Below are positions 50,192 through 58,991 of a stretch of DNA of 64,000 nt, one piece after another (the first letter of the stretch is position 1; each line of letters opens with the position of its first letter). A program made the translations under genes and the position numbers. The stretch lies in assembly GCF_005876955.1 (NCBI RefSeq), contig NZ_SSCL01000007.1, forward strand, positions 1-64,000. Reading direction: 5' to 3'. A model generated the notes under the pieces. That model was given only the letters and a program-made list of their open reading frames with translations. It was not told where the DNA came from and made no database searches. This stretch comes from Sinomonas gamaensis (lineage in GTDB: Bacteria > Actinomycetota > Actinomycetes > Actinomycetales > Micrococcaceae).

Positions 50192-51313
50192 ATGACTTCC
50201 GAAGCTTCGTCTCCCGCCGTCGTCGTCCTCGGCGGCGGAATCCTCGGCGTCTCGACCGCCGTCCACCTGCTCCGTGGCGGGGCCGCCGTCGTCCTCGTCA
50301 CCGAATCCGCGCTGTCCAGTGAGGCGACGGGCAGATCGCTGTCGTGGCTCAACTCGGCGGGAGAGCGCTCCGAGGCGTACCACCGGCTTCGCGACCTCGG
50401 CATCGACCGCTATCGGACCCTCTACGCGGCCGACCCGAGCCGCGAGTGGCTCCAGTTCGGGGGCGGGCTGCACTGGAAGGCCGCCGGTCAGCTCGCCGAG
50501 ACCGAGAAGAGGCACGCCGCCGAGGCGCGTCGTGGCTACGACTCACACCTGCTCACGCCTGACGACGTTGCCCGCTACGTGCCGGGTGTGGACCCCGAGG
50601 CCATCCCCGAGGCCGCCATCTTCAACCCGGGTGAGGGCTGGGTCAGCCTGCCTCATCTGGTCGACTTCCTCATGGAAGAGTTCCACCGTCTGGGCGGAGA
50701 GCTCGTGCTCCGGGCGGGCAAGGCGGAGGTGCGCATCGAGGGCGGACGGGCGGTCGGCGTCGTGACCGAAAGCGGAAAGCTCATCGGCGGGGACGCCGTG
50801 GTCGTCGCGTGCGGGGCTGGGACCCCGGCTGTGCTCACCCAGGTCGGCATCGACGTGCCCACTCGATCGCCGCTTGCGATGCTCGTCGAGACGAAGCCGG
50901 TGGAGCATGAGCTCAGGAGCGTCCTCAACACCCCGCGCGTTGCGATCCGCCCGAACCCCGGCGGCACGCTCGCCCTTGACCACGACTGGTACGAGGACCG
51001 GCTGGTCGACTACGGCGACGGGACGTTCGGGGTGGACGAAGAGGTCGTCGAGGCCCTTGCTGCCGAGGCCTCGCGGCTGCTGGCCGGGCATCCGGAGGTG
51101 AAGCCGGCGTCGTGGCGCGTGGGCTACAAGCCCATTCCGGGAGATGGCCAGCCCGTCCTCGGCCAGACGTCGAGGGTCTCGGGCTGCTTCGTGGCGTTCT
51201 CGCACTCCGGAGCCACCCTTGGCCTCATCGCGGGCGAGCTCCTCGCGGATGAGATCCTCTCGGGTCAGCCGCATCCGCTCCTGGCCTCCTTCAGCCCCGA
51301 CCGCTTCGCGTGA
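50192..51313 (+). CDS. FAD-dependent oxidoreductase, DAO family (first copy)
   Basis: 373 residues of the glycine/D-amino-acid oxidase family. The FAD motif VVVLGGGILGVSTAVHL starts at about residue 10; a late GWVSLPHLVDFLMEEF and the C-terminal PIPGDGQPVLGQTSRVSGCF plus SHSGATLGLIAGELLADEIL blocks are typical. It oxidises an amine or amino acid, passing electrons to O2 or a carrier. It is a close paralogue of the gene at 56115-57254 (shared RSLSWLNSAG, GIDRYRTL and DPSREWLQFGGG). Divergent from hyuA under a matching operator. Confidence 0.9.
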   Translation: MTSEASSPAVVVLGGGILGVSTAVHLLRGGAAVVLVTESALSSEATGRSLSWLNSAGERSEAYHRLRDLGIDRYRTLYAADPSREWLQFGGGLHWKAAGQLAETEKRHAAEARRGYDSHLLTPDDVARYVPGVDPEAIPEAAIFNPGEGWVSLPHLVDFLMEEFHRLGGELVLRAGKAEVRIEGGRAVGVVTESGKLIGGDAVVVACGAGTPAVLTQVGIDVPTRSPLAMLVETKPVEHELRSVLNTPRVAIRPNPGGTLALDHDWYEDRLVDYGDGTFGVDEEVVEALAAEASRLLAGHPEVKPASWRVGYKPIPGDGQPVLGQTSRVSGCFVAFSHSGATLGLIAGELLADEILSGQPHPLLASFSPDRFA

Positions 51314-51447
51314 ACCGGCCATGAAGAGGCGTCAGCCCGCGCGTCGGACCACCCTGACGACGGGCGAACATTGTCACCAGAGCGGCTGGTGGGCGTACGA
51401 CGACGACGCCACCCCACGCTTCAGCGCCGAGGGGAGCGTCATGCCGG

Positions 51448-52542
51448 CTATCGGTGGTCGGCCGACCCGGTGGTGGTTCGTGCTCGTGGGGCGCCAACCG
51501 ATGCCCTCCTGACGAGGTGCGGCCTGAGCGGCAGCTGTTCCGCCGGGACGCGATGGCCGAGCCTTCGGAGGAGGACTCGGGCGGCCTCGCGCCCCATGTC
51601 GTAGACGGGCTGTGCAACCACGGTCAAGGGTGGCTCGACGAGCTCGGTCCAGAGGAAGTCGTCGTACGCCACGACCGAGATGTCGTCGGGGATTCGCAGG
51701 CCGCGTCGCTTGATCTGGCCCAGCACGCCGAGGGCGATGAGACTGTCCGAACACACGACGGCGGTCGCGGGCTCGGGCTGATCGAGCAGCTCGGCGCACG
51801 CAGCGGCCAGCGTGTCGTCGGACGCCGCGTTGAGCTTCACGAGACTCGCGTCCCACTCCGCGCCCGCCTCCCGGTACGCACGCTCGATGCCGCCCACGCG
51901 GTCAGCGACGGGCGAGAGCCCGAGGTCCATGCCGTGCTCGTACGGTTCCGGGATTCGGAGGCTCGAGACGTAGCCAACGCGTCGGTGACCCGCATCGAGG
52001 AGGACGCGCCCCACCTGAAGGGCGACGTCCGCGAAGTCCACGCGGACGGTGTCGAGCGCGAGCCCGTGGATCCCTCGGTCGAACAGGACGACCGCGCGGC
52101 CCCGCTCCTGCGCCGATTCGAGGTGGGCGGTCTCAGTGCTTGAGCACGGGGCCACGATGAGGCCTGCCACGCGCTGCTGAAGCAGTTCCTGGACCGCGCC
52201 CGCCTCGGCCTCCGGATCCTCGTCCGTGTTCACGAGCACCACCGTGTAGCCGGCGTCGCGGACCTCGTCGGAGATGCCGCGCAGGGCGAGGCCGAAGTGT
52301 GCGTTCTCGATGTCGCCCACGATGACGCCGATGGAGTTGGAGCGCCCCGTCGTCATGCTCTTGGCCAGCTGGTTCGGCCGATAGCCGAGCTGTTCCGCGG
52401 CGGCCACCACGAGGGACAGCACCTGCTCGCTCACGGCGCCGTAGCCGCCGAGAGCGCGGGCCGCCTGAGCCTTTGACACCCCGGCCGCCCTTGCCACATC
52501 GGCGACCGTGGCCTCCTTGGCTGTCTGCCCGCGCTTGGTCAT
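51448..52542 (-). CDS. LacI-family transcriptional regulator of the hyu/DAO/ABC cluster
   Basis: 364 residues from the ATG at 52542. Helix-turn-helix [20 protein letters not shown] and hinge [20 protein letters not shown], then a periplasmic-binding-like domain ([40 protein letters not shown]). It lies between the DAO gene and the ABC transporter operon, so one or both operator types (GGGAACGTTCCC; TTGAGACCGGTCTCAA) are probably its sites. A GTG 36 nt upstream is in frame but less likely. A 134-nt gap with nothing recognisable separates it from the DAO gene. Confidence 0.92.
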   Translation of the reverse strand: MTKRGQTAKEATVADVARAAGVSKAQAARALGGYGAVSEQVLSLVVAAAEQLGYRPNQLAKSMTTGRSNSIGVIVGDIENAHFGLALRGISDEVRDAGYTVVLVNTDEDPEAEAGAVQELLQQRVAGLIVAPCSSTETAHLESAQERGRAVVLFDRGIHGLALDTVRVDFADVALQVGRVLLDAGHRRVGYVSSLRIPEPYEHGMDLGLSPVADRVGGIERAYREAGAEWDASLVKLNAASDDTLAAACAELLDQPEPATAVVCSDSLIALGVLGQIKRRGLRIPDDISVVAYDDFLWTELVEPPLTVVAQPVYDMGREAARVLLRRLGHRVPAEQLPLRPHLVRRASVGAPRARTTTGSADHR

Positions 52543-52568
52543 TTCTCCATCCGATCCGAAAAAAGAGA

Positions 52569-52653
52569 TTGACGCCACACCGTGACGTAAGTACAGTCAC
52601 ATCATCCCCGAAGTTGAGACCGGTCTCAACCCCAGCCATTGAGACCGGTCTCA
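52569..52653 (+). promoter_or_regulatory. ABC transporter operon promoter with two LacI-type operators
   Basis: -35 TTGACG (52569-52574), 17-bp spacer, -10 TACAGT (52592-52597). Downstream are two near-identical palindromes: TTGAGACCGGTCTCAA (52614-52629) and TGAGACCGGTCTCA (52640-52653), centres 25 bp apart. They sit between the start point and the ATG at 52674, a layout for repression. The sequence differs from the GGGAACGTTCCC type. Confidence 0.82.
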
Positions 52654-52673
52654 CTTACAGAACGGACGAACCC

Positions 52674-53504
52674 ATGAAAAGCCTGAAAGCAGCAGCACTC
52701 GCGGCGGCAGCCGCCCTGGCCCTCTCCCTGTCCGCCTGCGGCGGCGCGAGCAGCGCCTCGTCGACCGCCTCCGCCAACAACCCCTACGGGCTCATCACGC
52801 CCGGGCAGTTCCGCGTCGCGAGCGTCGGCGACTCGAAGCCCTACACGTTCACGGACTCCTCCGGGAAGTTCACCGGCTTCGACGTCGAGCTCTTCACCGA
52901 CGTGGCCCATCGAGCCGGAATCGACAACGTCGTCTTCACCGGCCAGGACTTCTCGGCGATCCTTCCCGCGGTCTCCAACGGCCAGTTCGACGTCGGGGTC
53001 GCCGCCATCGGCATCACGGACAAGCGCAAGCAGACGGTGGACTTCTCCGATGGCTACCTCGCCGGCTACCTCACAGTGCTCACCACCAAGACCTCGGGCG
53101 TGACCAGCGCGGACAGCGTCAAGGGCAAGCGCCTCGGGGTCGTGCAGGGCACCCTGCAGGAGACCTACGCCATGAAGAACTTCCCGAACTCGAGCCTCGT
53201 CCGCTTCCCGGACAACAACGCGGCCGTCTCGGCGCTCAACTCCGGCACCATCGACGCCCACTTCCTCGACTACGAGGCCGCCAAGGACTACGTCTCCAAG
53301 TTCGGTCTCGTCGACGCGGCGGATATCCCCTCGTTCGACGCCCCGGCCGGGTTCGCCATCGCAAAGAACAAGCCCGCTCTCAAGGATGCGCTGAACAAGG
53401 CCCTCAAGGCCGCCATGGACGACGGCACGTGGAAGCGCCTCTACCAGAAGTGGTTCCCGGGCTCGCCCATGCCGAAGCAGTACCTGCCGGCCTCGGACCA
53501 GTAG
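52674..53504 (+). CDS. amino acid ABC transporter substrate-binding lipoprotein
   Basis: 276 residues. Signal peptide with lipobox LSLSACGG (Cys22), then a family 3 solute-binding domain: [60 protein letters not shown] and [16 protein letters not shown]. It binds a polar amino acid or derivative outside the membrane. First gene of an operon with permease, ATPase, Gfo/Idh dehydrogenase and second DAO oxidase. The frame upstream of 52674 is not coding. Confidence 0.94.
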   Translation: MKSLKAAALAAAAALALSLSACGGASSASSTASANNPYGLITPGQFRVASVGDSKPYTFTDSSGKFTGFDVELFTDVAHRAGIDNVVFTGQDFSAILPAVSNGQFDVGVAAIGITDKRKQTVDFSDGYLAGYLTVLTTKTSGVTSADSVKGKRLGVVQGTLQETYAMKNFPNSSLVRFPDNNAAVSALNSGTIDAHFLDYEAAKDYVSKFGLVDAADIPSFDAPAGFAIAKNKPALKDALNKALKAAMDDGTWKRLYQKWFPGSPMPKQYLPASDQ

Positions 53505-53511
53505 GCCCGCG

Positions 53512-54288
53512 ATGGATCTGTTCGACAATCTCGCCAAGACGTTCTTCGACGTCCAGGCCATGGCGGACGTGCTGCCCCAACTGCTGCAGGTCGGCCTCGT
53601 CAACACCCTGGTCATCTCCATCGCGGCCACCGCGATCGGCAGCGTGCTCGGCATGGTCGTGGCCCTCATGGGCATCTCGCCGTCGGGCTGGCTCCGCTGG
53701 CCGGCCCGTGTGTACACCGACCTGTTCCGGGGCCTCCCGGCAATCCTGACCATCCTGCTCATCGGCCAGGGCTTCGCCCGGTTCAGCCAGCAGATCTTCG
53801 GGCCCAGCCCCTACCCGCTCGGCATCATTGCCCTGAGCCTCATCTCGAGCGCCTACATCGGCGAGATCTTCCGAGCAGGCATCCTCGCCGTCGACAAGGG
53901 CCAGCTCGAAGCCTGCCGCGCGCTCGGCATGGGCTACGGGCGGGCGATGCGCCTCGTCGTGGTCCCGCAGGGCGTCCGCCGGGTGCTCCCGGCGCTCGTC
54001 AACCAGTTCATCGCAATCGTCAAGGATTCGAGCCTCGTCTACTTCCTCGGCCTGCTCGTCTCGGAACGCGAGCTGTTCCGCGTGGGCCAGGACGCCGCGG
54101 TGCTCAGTGGAAACCTCTCCCCGCTCGTCCTCGCGGGCCTCTTCTACCTCATCGTCACCGTCCCGCTGACCCATCTGGTCAACTACATCGACCAGCGGTT
54201 CCGCGCGGGGCGTCGGAAGCCGGCGCCGCCTGTGTCTGGACTTCGTGAGGTCGCCGAGCTCGAGATCGTAGAAAGCGCAAGACCATGA
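53512..54288 (+). CDS. amino acid ABC transporter permease
   Basis: 258 residues of the HisM/GlnP type. About five membrane helices, starting [20 protein letters not shown], and the EAA loop [20 protein letters not shown] that contacts the ATPase. It begins seven bases after the binding-protein gene and overlaps the ATPase gene by 4 nt. A single permease gene implies a homodimeric channel. Confidence 0.94.
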   Translation: MDLFDNLAKTFFDVQAMADVLPQLLQVGLVNTLVISIAATAIGSVLGMVVALMGISPSGWLRWPARVYTDLFRGLPAILTILLIGQGFARFSQQIFGPSPYPLGIIALSLISSAYIGEIFRAGILAVDKGQLEACRALGMGYGRAMRLVVVPQGVRRVLPALVNQFIAIVKDSSLVYFLGLLVSERELFRVGQDAAVLSGNLSPLVLAGLFYLIVTVPLTHLVNYIDQRFRAGRRKPAPPVSGLREVAELEIVESARP

Positions 54289-55028
54289 CAACCCACGCCT
54301 ATTCGGGTGCCGGACTCGAACTCAAGGACCTCACCCTCGCCTACGGCGACGTCGAAGTGGTCCGCAGCATCAGCCTCCGCGTCGAACCCGGCACCACCAC
54401 CTGCGTGATCGGGCCGTCCGGCTCGGGCAAGTCCACCCTGCTCCGGGGCATCAATCGCCTCCACGAACCGAAGGCAGGGGACGTGCTCCTCGACGGCGAC
54501 TCGACGCTCGGGCAGCACCCCGATCAGCTCCGCCGGAAGATCGGCATGGTGTTCCAGCACTTCAACCTCTTCCCGGACCACACCGCCCTCGAGAACGTGG
54601 CCCTCTCGCCCTGGAAGGTCAAGGGCCTGCCCAAGAAGGAGGCCTTGCGGGTTGCCCAGGAGCGCCTCGACGAGGTCGGGCTGCGGGAGCGCGCAGACCA
54701 CAAGCCCCGCGATCTCTCCGGCGGACAGCAGCAGCGCGTCGCGATCGCCCGGGCCCTGGCCATGGAGCCGCAGGTCATGCTGTTCGACGAGGCCACGTCC
54801 GCGCTCGATCCCGAGCTCGTGAACGGAGTCCTCAACCTCATGGCGAGCCTGAGCGGCCGCGGCATGACCATGGTCGTGGTTACCCACGAGATGGGGTTCG
54901 CCCGGCGCGCAGCGAACCAGGTGGTGTTCATGGACGAGGGCCAGGTCGTCGAGACCGGCACCCCCGAGGAGATCTTCGACCGCCCGCAGTCCGCGCGGCT
55001 TCAGCGCTTCCTCTCGGAGGTGCTGTGA
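54285..55028 (+). CDS. amino acid ABC transporter ATP-binding protein
   Basis: 247 residues, GlnQ/HisP type. Walker [10 protein letters not shown] at 43-51, Q-loop in [18 protein letters not shown], signature [19 protein letters not shown], Walker [17 protein letters not shown] and switch His in [16 protein letters not shown]. It energises the permease encoded upstream. The dehydrogenase gene begins within its stop codon. Confidence 0.95.
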   Translation: MTTHAYSGAGLELKDLTLAYGDVEVVRSISLRVEPGTTTCVIGPSGSGKSTLLRGINRLHEPKAGDVLLDGDSTLGQHPDQLRRKIGMVFQHFNLFPDHTALENVALSPWKVKGLPKKEALRVAQERLDEVGLRERADHKPRDLSGGQQQRVAIARALAMEPQVMLFDEATSALDPELVNGVLNLMASLSGRGMTMVVVTHEMGFARRAANQVVFMDEGQVVETGTPEEIFDRPQSARLQRFLSEVL

Positions 55029-56122
55029 TGCCCCGGATCAATTCGGCAGCCCGGATCAGAACAGCGATCGTCGGCTTCGGAGTGTCCGGCGGCGTCTTCC
55101 ACGGACCGCTCCTCGGGGCCAACCCGTCGTACAGCGTGGACACGATTGTGACGAGCAACCCCGCGCGCGTCGCGGCGGCCCAGAAGCGGTTCCCCGATGC
55201 CCTCATCGTGCCCGACTACGCCAGCCTCCTCGGGCGCCTCGACGACGGCGGCCTCGAACTCGACCTCGTGGTGCTCGGCACCCCGCCCGCGCTCCACCGG
55301 GATCAGGCGATCGCCGCCGTCGACCGCGGACTCCACGTCGTCGTCGACAAGCCGTTCGCGCCCTCGGTGGCCGACGCCCAGGCGATGATCGACGCCGCGG
55401 CGAGGGCCGGCGTCGTGCTCACGGTCTTCCAGAACCGCAGGTGGGATGGCGACTTCCTGACGGTGGTCGATCTGATCCGCTCGGGGCGCCTCGGCGAGGT
55501 GCGCACCTTCGAATCCCGCTTCGAGTGGTGGCGGCCCGAAGGCTTCGGCAACTGGCGTGACGCGGCGGGGGCCGACGACGGCGGGGGTCTCCTCACGGAC
55601 CTCGGCAGCCACCTCATCGACCAGGCGATCCAGCTGTTCGGACCGGTCGAGGAGGCCCGTGCAGACCTCAGGCGGCACAGCGGCGGCCTCCGCGGCGGCG
55701 ACGAGGACAGCTTCGCCGAACTGCGGCACGCCTCCGGCGTGCTGACCCGGCTGTGGATGAACGGGCTGGCTCCGGCTCTGGGCCCGCGGTTCCACGTCCT
55801 GGGGAGCCGGGCGGGATTCACCTCCTGGGGGCTCGACGGCCAAGAGGGCGCGCTCGCCGCCGGGGCCGACCCGGCGAAGCCCGGCTACGGCGCCGTCCCG
55901 TCTCGGGAACCCGCGCGGCTTTCGGACGGCAGCTCGGCGGTCGACATCGGCCTTCTGCCCGGCGACTACCCCGCCTTCTACCGCCTGCTCGCCGACGCCC
56001 TGCGCCGGGGCGGACCCGTTCCCGTGGATGCAGCCGAGGCCATCGAGACGCTGCGGCTCATCGAGCGCCTGCACGCGACAACCCCCATTCGGTCATCACA
56101 GAAAGAAACAGCGAATGCCTGA
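55025..56122 (+). CDS. Gfo/Idh/MocA-family oxidoreductase
   Basis: 365 residues from a GTG overlapping the ATPase stop by 4 nt (an ATG three bases on is also possible). Rossmann start [19 protein letters not shown]; the family EKP motif appears as [11 protein letters not shown] with Asp for Glu; the C-terminal domain has [21 protein letters not shown]. It is an NAD(P)-linked dehydrogenase, often acting on cyclitols, sugars or opine-like compounds. Being coupled to an amino-acid transporter and a DAO oxidase suggests a sugar-amine or opine-type substrate; speculative. Confidence 0.9.
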   Translation: MMPRINSAARIRTAIVGFGVSGGVFHGPLLGANPSYSVDTIVTSNPARVAAAQKRFPDALIVPDYASLLGRLDDGGLELDLVVLGTPPALHRDQAIAAVDRGLHVVVDKPFAPSVADAQAMIDAAARAGVVLTVFQNRRWDGDFLTVVDLIRSGRLGEVRTFESRFEWWRPEGFGNWRDAAGADDGGGLLTDLGSHLIDQAIQLFGPVEEARADLRRHSGGLRGGDEDSFAELRHASGVLTRLWMNGLAPALGPRFHVLGSRAGFTSWGLDGQEGALAAGADPAKPGYGAVPSREPARLSDGSSAVDIGLLPGDYPAFYRLLADALRRGGPVPVDAAEAIETLRLIERLHATTPIRSSQKETANA

Positions 56123-57254
56123 AAGCCAGAAATCCCCCCGTGCAGATCGCCGCCACGTCGCCGTCCTCGGCGGCGGAGTCATCGGCGTGTCCACCGCGGT
56201 GCACCTCCTGCGCGCCGGCGCCGAGGTCACCCTCGTCACGGAAGGCGAGCTCGCCTCGGGCGCCTCGGGTCGCTCGCTGTCCTGGCTCAACTCGGCCGGC
56301 GTCCGGAGCAGCGAATACCACGCCCTCCGGATGGCTGGCATCGACCGCTACCGGACACTGTTCGCCGAGGATCCCTCGCGCGAGTGGCTCCAGTTCGGCG
56401 GCGGCGTCTATTGGGACAAGGGCGACGACGCGGCGACCGTGGGACGGCACGCGTACGAACGCGCCCACGCCTACGACTCGCACCTCGTCACACCAGCAAC
56501 CGTCGCGGACTTCACCCCCGGCCTCAACCCCGACGCCCTCGCCGAGACCTCCGTCTACAACCCGGGCGAGGGCTGGGTGAGCCTCCCGCACCTCATCGAG
56601 CACCTCATGGGGGAGTTCACGCGGCGCGGCGGAGTGCTCAAGGCGAACGCGGGCACGGCGCGCGTTGAGGTCGACGACGCGGGGCGCGCCGCCGCCGTCG
56701 TCACCCCTGGGTTCGGCACTCTCGCGGCGGACGCCGTCGTCGTCGCCTGCGGGGCACAGACGCCGGACGTCGTGGCGCCCCTCGGCGTGCGGATCGACAA
56801 CGGCTCGCCCGTCGCCATGCTCGTGGTGACCGAGCCGCTCGAACACCGTGTCAAGGCCGTCCTCAACACGCCGCGCGCGGCCATCCGCCCCAATCCCGGC
56901 AGCACGATCGCCATCGACCACGACTGGTACGAGGAGCACATTGTGCGCGACGCCTCGGGCGAGTACTCGATTCCCGAGCCTGTCGTGGACGAGCTGCTCG
57001 AGGAGGCCTCGCGTCTGCTCGAGGGAACGCCGCGGCTCAAGGCGGACTCATGGAAGCTTGGCCTCAAGCCCATCCCCGGGGACGGCGAGCCCGTGTTCGG
57101 CGAGCTGCAGAAGGTCCCCGGGTGCTACGCGGCCTTCACCCACTCCGGCGCGACCCTGGCGCTCATCGCGGGCGAGCTCATCGCCGGGGAGATCCTCAGC
57201 GGGGCACGGCACCCCATGCTGGCCACATTCCGGCCCGAGCGCTTCGAGGCCTGA
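56115..57254 (+). CDS. FAD-dependent oxidoreductase, DAO family (second copy)
   Basis: 379 residues. FAD motif VAVLGGGVIGVSTAVHLLRA at about 15-34; C-terminal LKPIPGDGEPVFGELQKVPG and THSGATLALIAGELIAGEIL. It is clearly a paralogue of the DAO gene at 50192: both share SGRSLSWLNSAG-type, DPSREWLQFGGG and FNPGEGWVSLPHL-type blocks. ATG at 56115 overlaps the end of the dehydrogenase gene by 8 nt. It closes the operon; a family B repeat follows. Two oxidases may act on two stereoisomers or on successive intermediates. Confidence 0.92.
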   Translation: MPESQKSPRADRRHVAVLGGGVIGVSTAVHLLRAGAEVTLVTEGELASGASGRSLSWLNSAGVRSSEYHALRMAGIDRYRTLFAEDPSREWLQFGGGVYWDKGDDAATVGRHAYERAHAYDSHLVTPATVADFTPGLNPDALAETSVYNPGEGWVSLPHLIEHLMGEFTRRGGVLKANAGTARVEVDDAGRAAAVVTPGFGTLAADAVVVACGAQTPDVVAPLGVRIDNGSPVAMLVVTEPLEHRVKAVLNTPRAAIRPNPGSTIAIDHDWYEEHIVRDASGEYSIPEPVVDELLEEASRLLEGTPRLKADSWKLGLKPIPGDGEPVFGELQKVPGCYAAFTHSGATLALIAGELIAGEILSGARHPMLATFRPERFEA

Positions 57255-57288
57255 CCTGCGACGGTAGGGGCTTTCCGGAGGGGGCTCT

Positions 57289-57382
57289 GCGCTCCTGTCC
57301 GGTTCTTGCGGGGACTCGCTGCGACACGCCGCGATTTCTGGCCACACGCCCAAGGCGAAGGCGGAGAACCGGACAGGAGCGC
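57289..57382. repeat. family B palindromic intergenic repeat
   Basis: Perfect 18-bp arms GCGCTCCTGTCCGGTTCT (57289-57306) and AGAACCGGACAGGAGCGC (57365-57382) enclose 58 bases. It lies between the convergent DAO and hypothetical genes. One arm recurs at 31443. It could also act as a terminator. Confidence 0.75.
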
Positions 57383-57455
57383 GCCCCTCGGCTCAACCGA
57401 GCCGCGTTCAAGCCCGCGGGGCGTCGCCATTGTCGACCCCGCGGGCGGTCTGTCC

Positions 57456-57959
57456 TCAGGCGAGCCCGAGGAAAGCCTCGAGGATCCCGAAGGCCCGCTC
57501 TGCGCGCCGGAGGGGGTCCGGCCTGTCCTGCAGGCGGCCGAGGACCACGCCGTTGTGCCGCAGCCGGTGCCTGGCGCGATTCAGGGCAGAGCGGGCGACG
57601 ACGACATCGCCCGGGTGCCGCAGGATCGGCAGGGTCGCTCCCTGCATCGAGCGGAGTCCGACGGCAGCCGCGTTGGCTTCGTTCTGGCGGCCTGCGCGGC
57701 GATGCTCGCGCAGATCCGAGGCGAAGCCGTCCCACACCTCGAGCGCCCCAATGCGGACCACCTCGGTTCGTGCTTCCTCGTCGGTGAGGCCCTGCTGCAC
57801 GAGCACAAGACGGAGGCGTTCCCAGCGGGGAATCAGCTCGTCCTCGCGCGGCTCTCCGGAGTGATCTGTCCCGGGAGCCTTAGGGGTGTGGTTCGAGGGG
57901 TGGGCCGCCATGCTTGCGCGGCGGGCAGATTCATGACGGGCCATCGGTTCAGCGGACAT
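57456..57959 (-). CDS. hypothetical protein (167 aa)
   Basis: No family recognised. The first 35 residues are polar and disordered; the rest is helical and charged (IPRWERLRLVLVQQGLTDEE, WDGFASDLREHRRAGRQNEA, LNRARHRLRHNGVVLGRLQD), with no membrane segment. GGAG lies eight bases before the ATG at 57959, supporting a real gene on this strand. It is divergent from the DevR-like regulator gene, sharing a 351-nt intergenic region. Confidence 0.6.
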   Translation of the reverse strand: MSAEPMARHESARRASMAAHPSNHTPKAPGTDHSGEPREDELIPRWERLRLVLVQQGLTDEEARTEVVRIGALEVWDGFASDLREHRRAGRQNEANAAAVGLRSMQGATLPILRHPGDVVVARSALNRARHRLRHNGVVLGRLQDRPDPLRRAERAFGILEAFLGLA

Positions 57960-57977
57960 CTTTCCCGCTCCTTTCCC

Positions 57978-58010
57978 GACTGCCCTGACTCGTCGTTGGG
58001 CAGGGCAGTC
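57978..58010. other. inverted repeat upstream of the 57.5-kb hypothetical gene
   Basis: 10-bp arms GACTGCCCTG and CAGGGCAGTC with a 13-nt loop, about 20 bases upstream of the minus-strand ATG. It may be a leader hairpin or a regulator site; I cannot decide. Confidence 0.45.
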
Positions 58011-58146
58011 TCAGGGGTAAATCGTCGAACTCTTCCGCGGAGGCTCCAGTTTCTCGAAGCGGCGGATCCAGCTCCCGCGGCCTCGCACTGTGAGGACCCG
58101 ATCGGAAACCTCCAACAGGATCTCGAAACCAGGCCCGCGACCTATA

Positions 58147-58231
58147 GGGCTGAAAGTCCCTATCTCGTTTGCAAAGTTCTATGTGACGCACACCACTGGG
58201 GCAGAACACGGTGACCGCTGACTTTGGTCCC
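58147..58231. promoter_or_regulatory. two DevR-box-like elements upstream of the response regulator gene
   Basis: GGGCTGAAAGTCCC (58147-58160, inside ATAGGG...CCCTAT) and CTGACTTTGGTCCC (58218-58231) each match 11 of 14 positions of the DosR/DevR core GGGACTWWAGTCCC as I remember it. They lie in the 351-nt gap between the hypothetical gene and the regulator, consistent with autoregulation. Confidence 0.5.
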
Positions 58232-58310
58232 TATCGGAGGTTCTCCCGACCGCCCAGAATGGGAGATTGTTGCTCTGGTGGCTGGGGGGAGAAACGAGGT
58301 GCGGGAGTAC

Positions 58311-58961
58311 ATGGAAGCAGTCGGCGAGGGAATCCGGGTCTTCATCCTGGACGACCATGAACTGGTCCGGCAGGGTCTGAGGGACCTTCTCGAGCATGAG
58401 GGGATGGAGATCGTCGGGGAGAGCGAGTCGGCACACGAGGCCGCGCGCCGGATCCCGGCTCTCAAGCCCCACGTGGCCGTGCTCGACGGCCGCCTCGCCG
58501 ACGGGACGGGCATCGAGGTGTGCCGTGAGGTGCGCTCGGTCGACCCGCACATCCGCTGCCTCATCCTGACAAGCTACGACGACGAGCAGGCGATGCGCGC
58601 CGCGGTGCTCGCAGGGGCCGCTGGCTATGTGCTCAAGCAGATCCGCAGCCACGATCTGGCAAACGCGATCCGCCGCGCAGCAGCCGGCGAATCGCTCTTC
58701 ACGCCGGGCATCAAGGAGTCAGTCGTGAGCGGCCTGACCCATGAGGACATCTCCGATCCCCTCCTCGACACCCTGAGCCCCCAGGAACGCCGCGTCCTTC
58801 ACCTCATCGGCCAGGGGCTGACGAACCGGCAGATCGGCGAGGAGCTGTTCCTGGCAGAGAAGACCGTCAAGAACTACGTCTCGTCGCTGCTCGCGAAGCT
58901 CGGGTTCGAACGCAGGACGCAGGCCGCGCTCTATCTGGCACAGGCGGGCCAGCCGCGCTGA
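58311..58961 (+). CDS. NarL/LuxR-type response regulator, DevR (DosR)-like
   Basis: 216 residues. Receiver domain: acidic pair in RVFILDDHELV, phospho-acceptor Asp59 (HVAVLDGRLADG), Thr/Ser in ILTSYDDE and Lys in YVLKQI. LuxR helix-turn-helix: LSPQERRVLHLIGQGLTNRQ, then AEKTVKNYVSSLLAKLGFER. The whole is close to mycobacterial DevR/DosR. ATG at 58311 is used; a GTG at 58299 with GGGGGAG upstream is also possible. The convergent sensor kinase gene at 58992 is the likely partner. Confidence 0.9.
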   Translation: MEAVGEGIRVFILDDHELVRQGLRDLLEHEGMEIVGESESAHEAARRIPALKPHVAVLDGRLADGTGIEVCREVRSVDPHIRCLILTSYDDEQAMRAAVLAGAAGYVLKQIRSHDLANAIRRAAAGESLFTPGIKESVVSGLTHEDISDPLLDTLSPQERRVLHLIGQGLTNRQIGEELFLAEKTVKNYVSSLLAKLGFERRTQAALYLAQAGQPR

Positions 58962-58991
58962 TCTCACCGGGTTCCCAACGCTCTCGGGGAG

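Noticed and set aside
57306-58214. 302-codon plus-strand frame
   Set aside because: It begins in the family B repeat, lacks a ribosome site and is antisense to the 57456-57959 gene and its upstream region; no domain seen.
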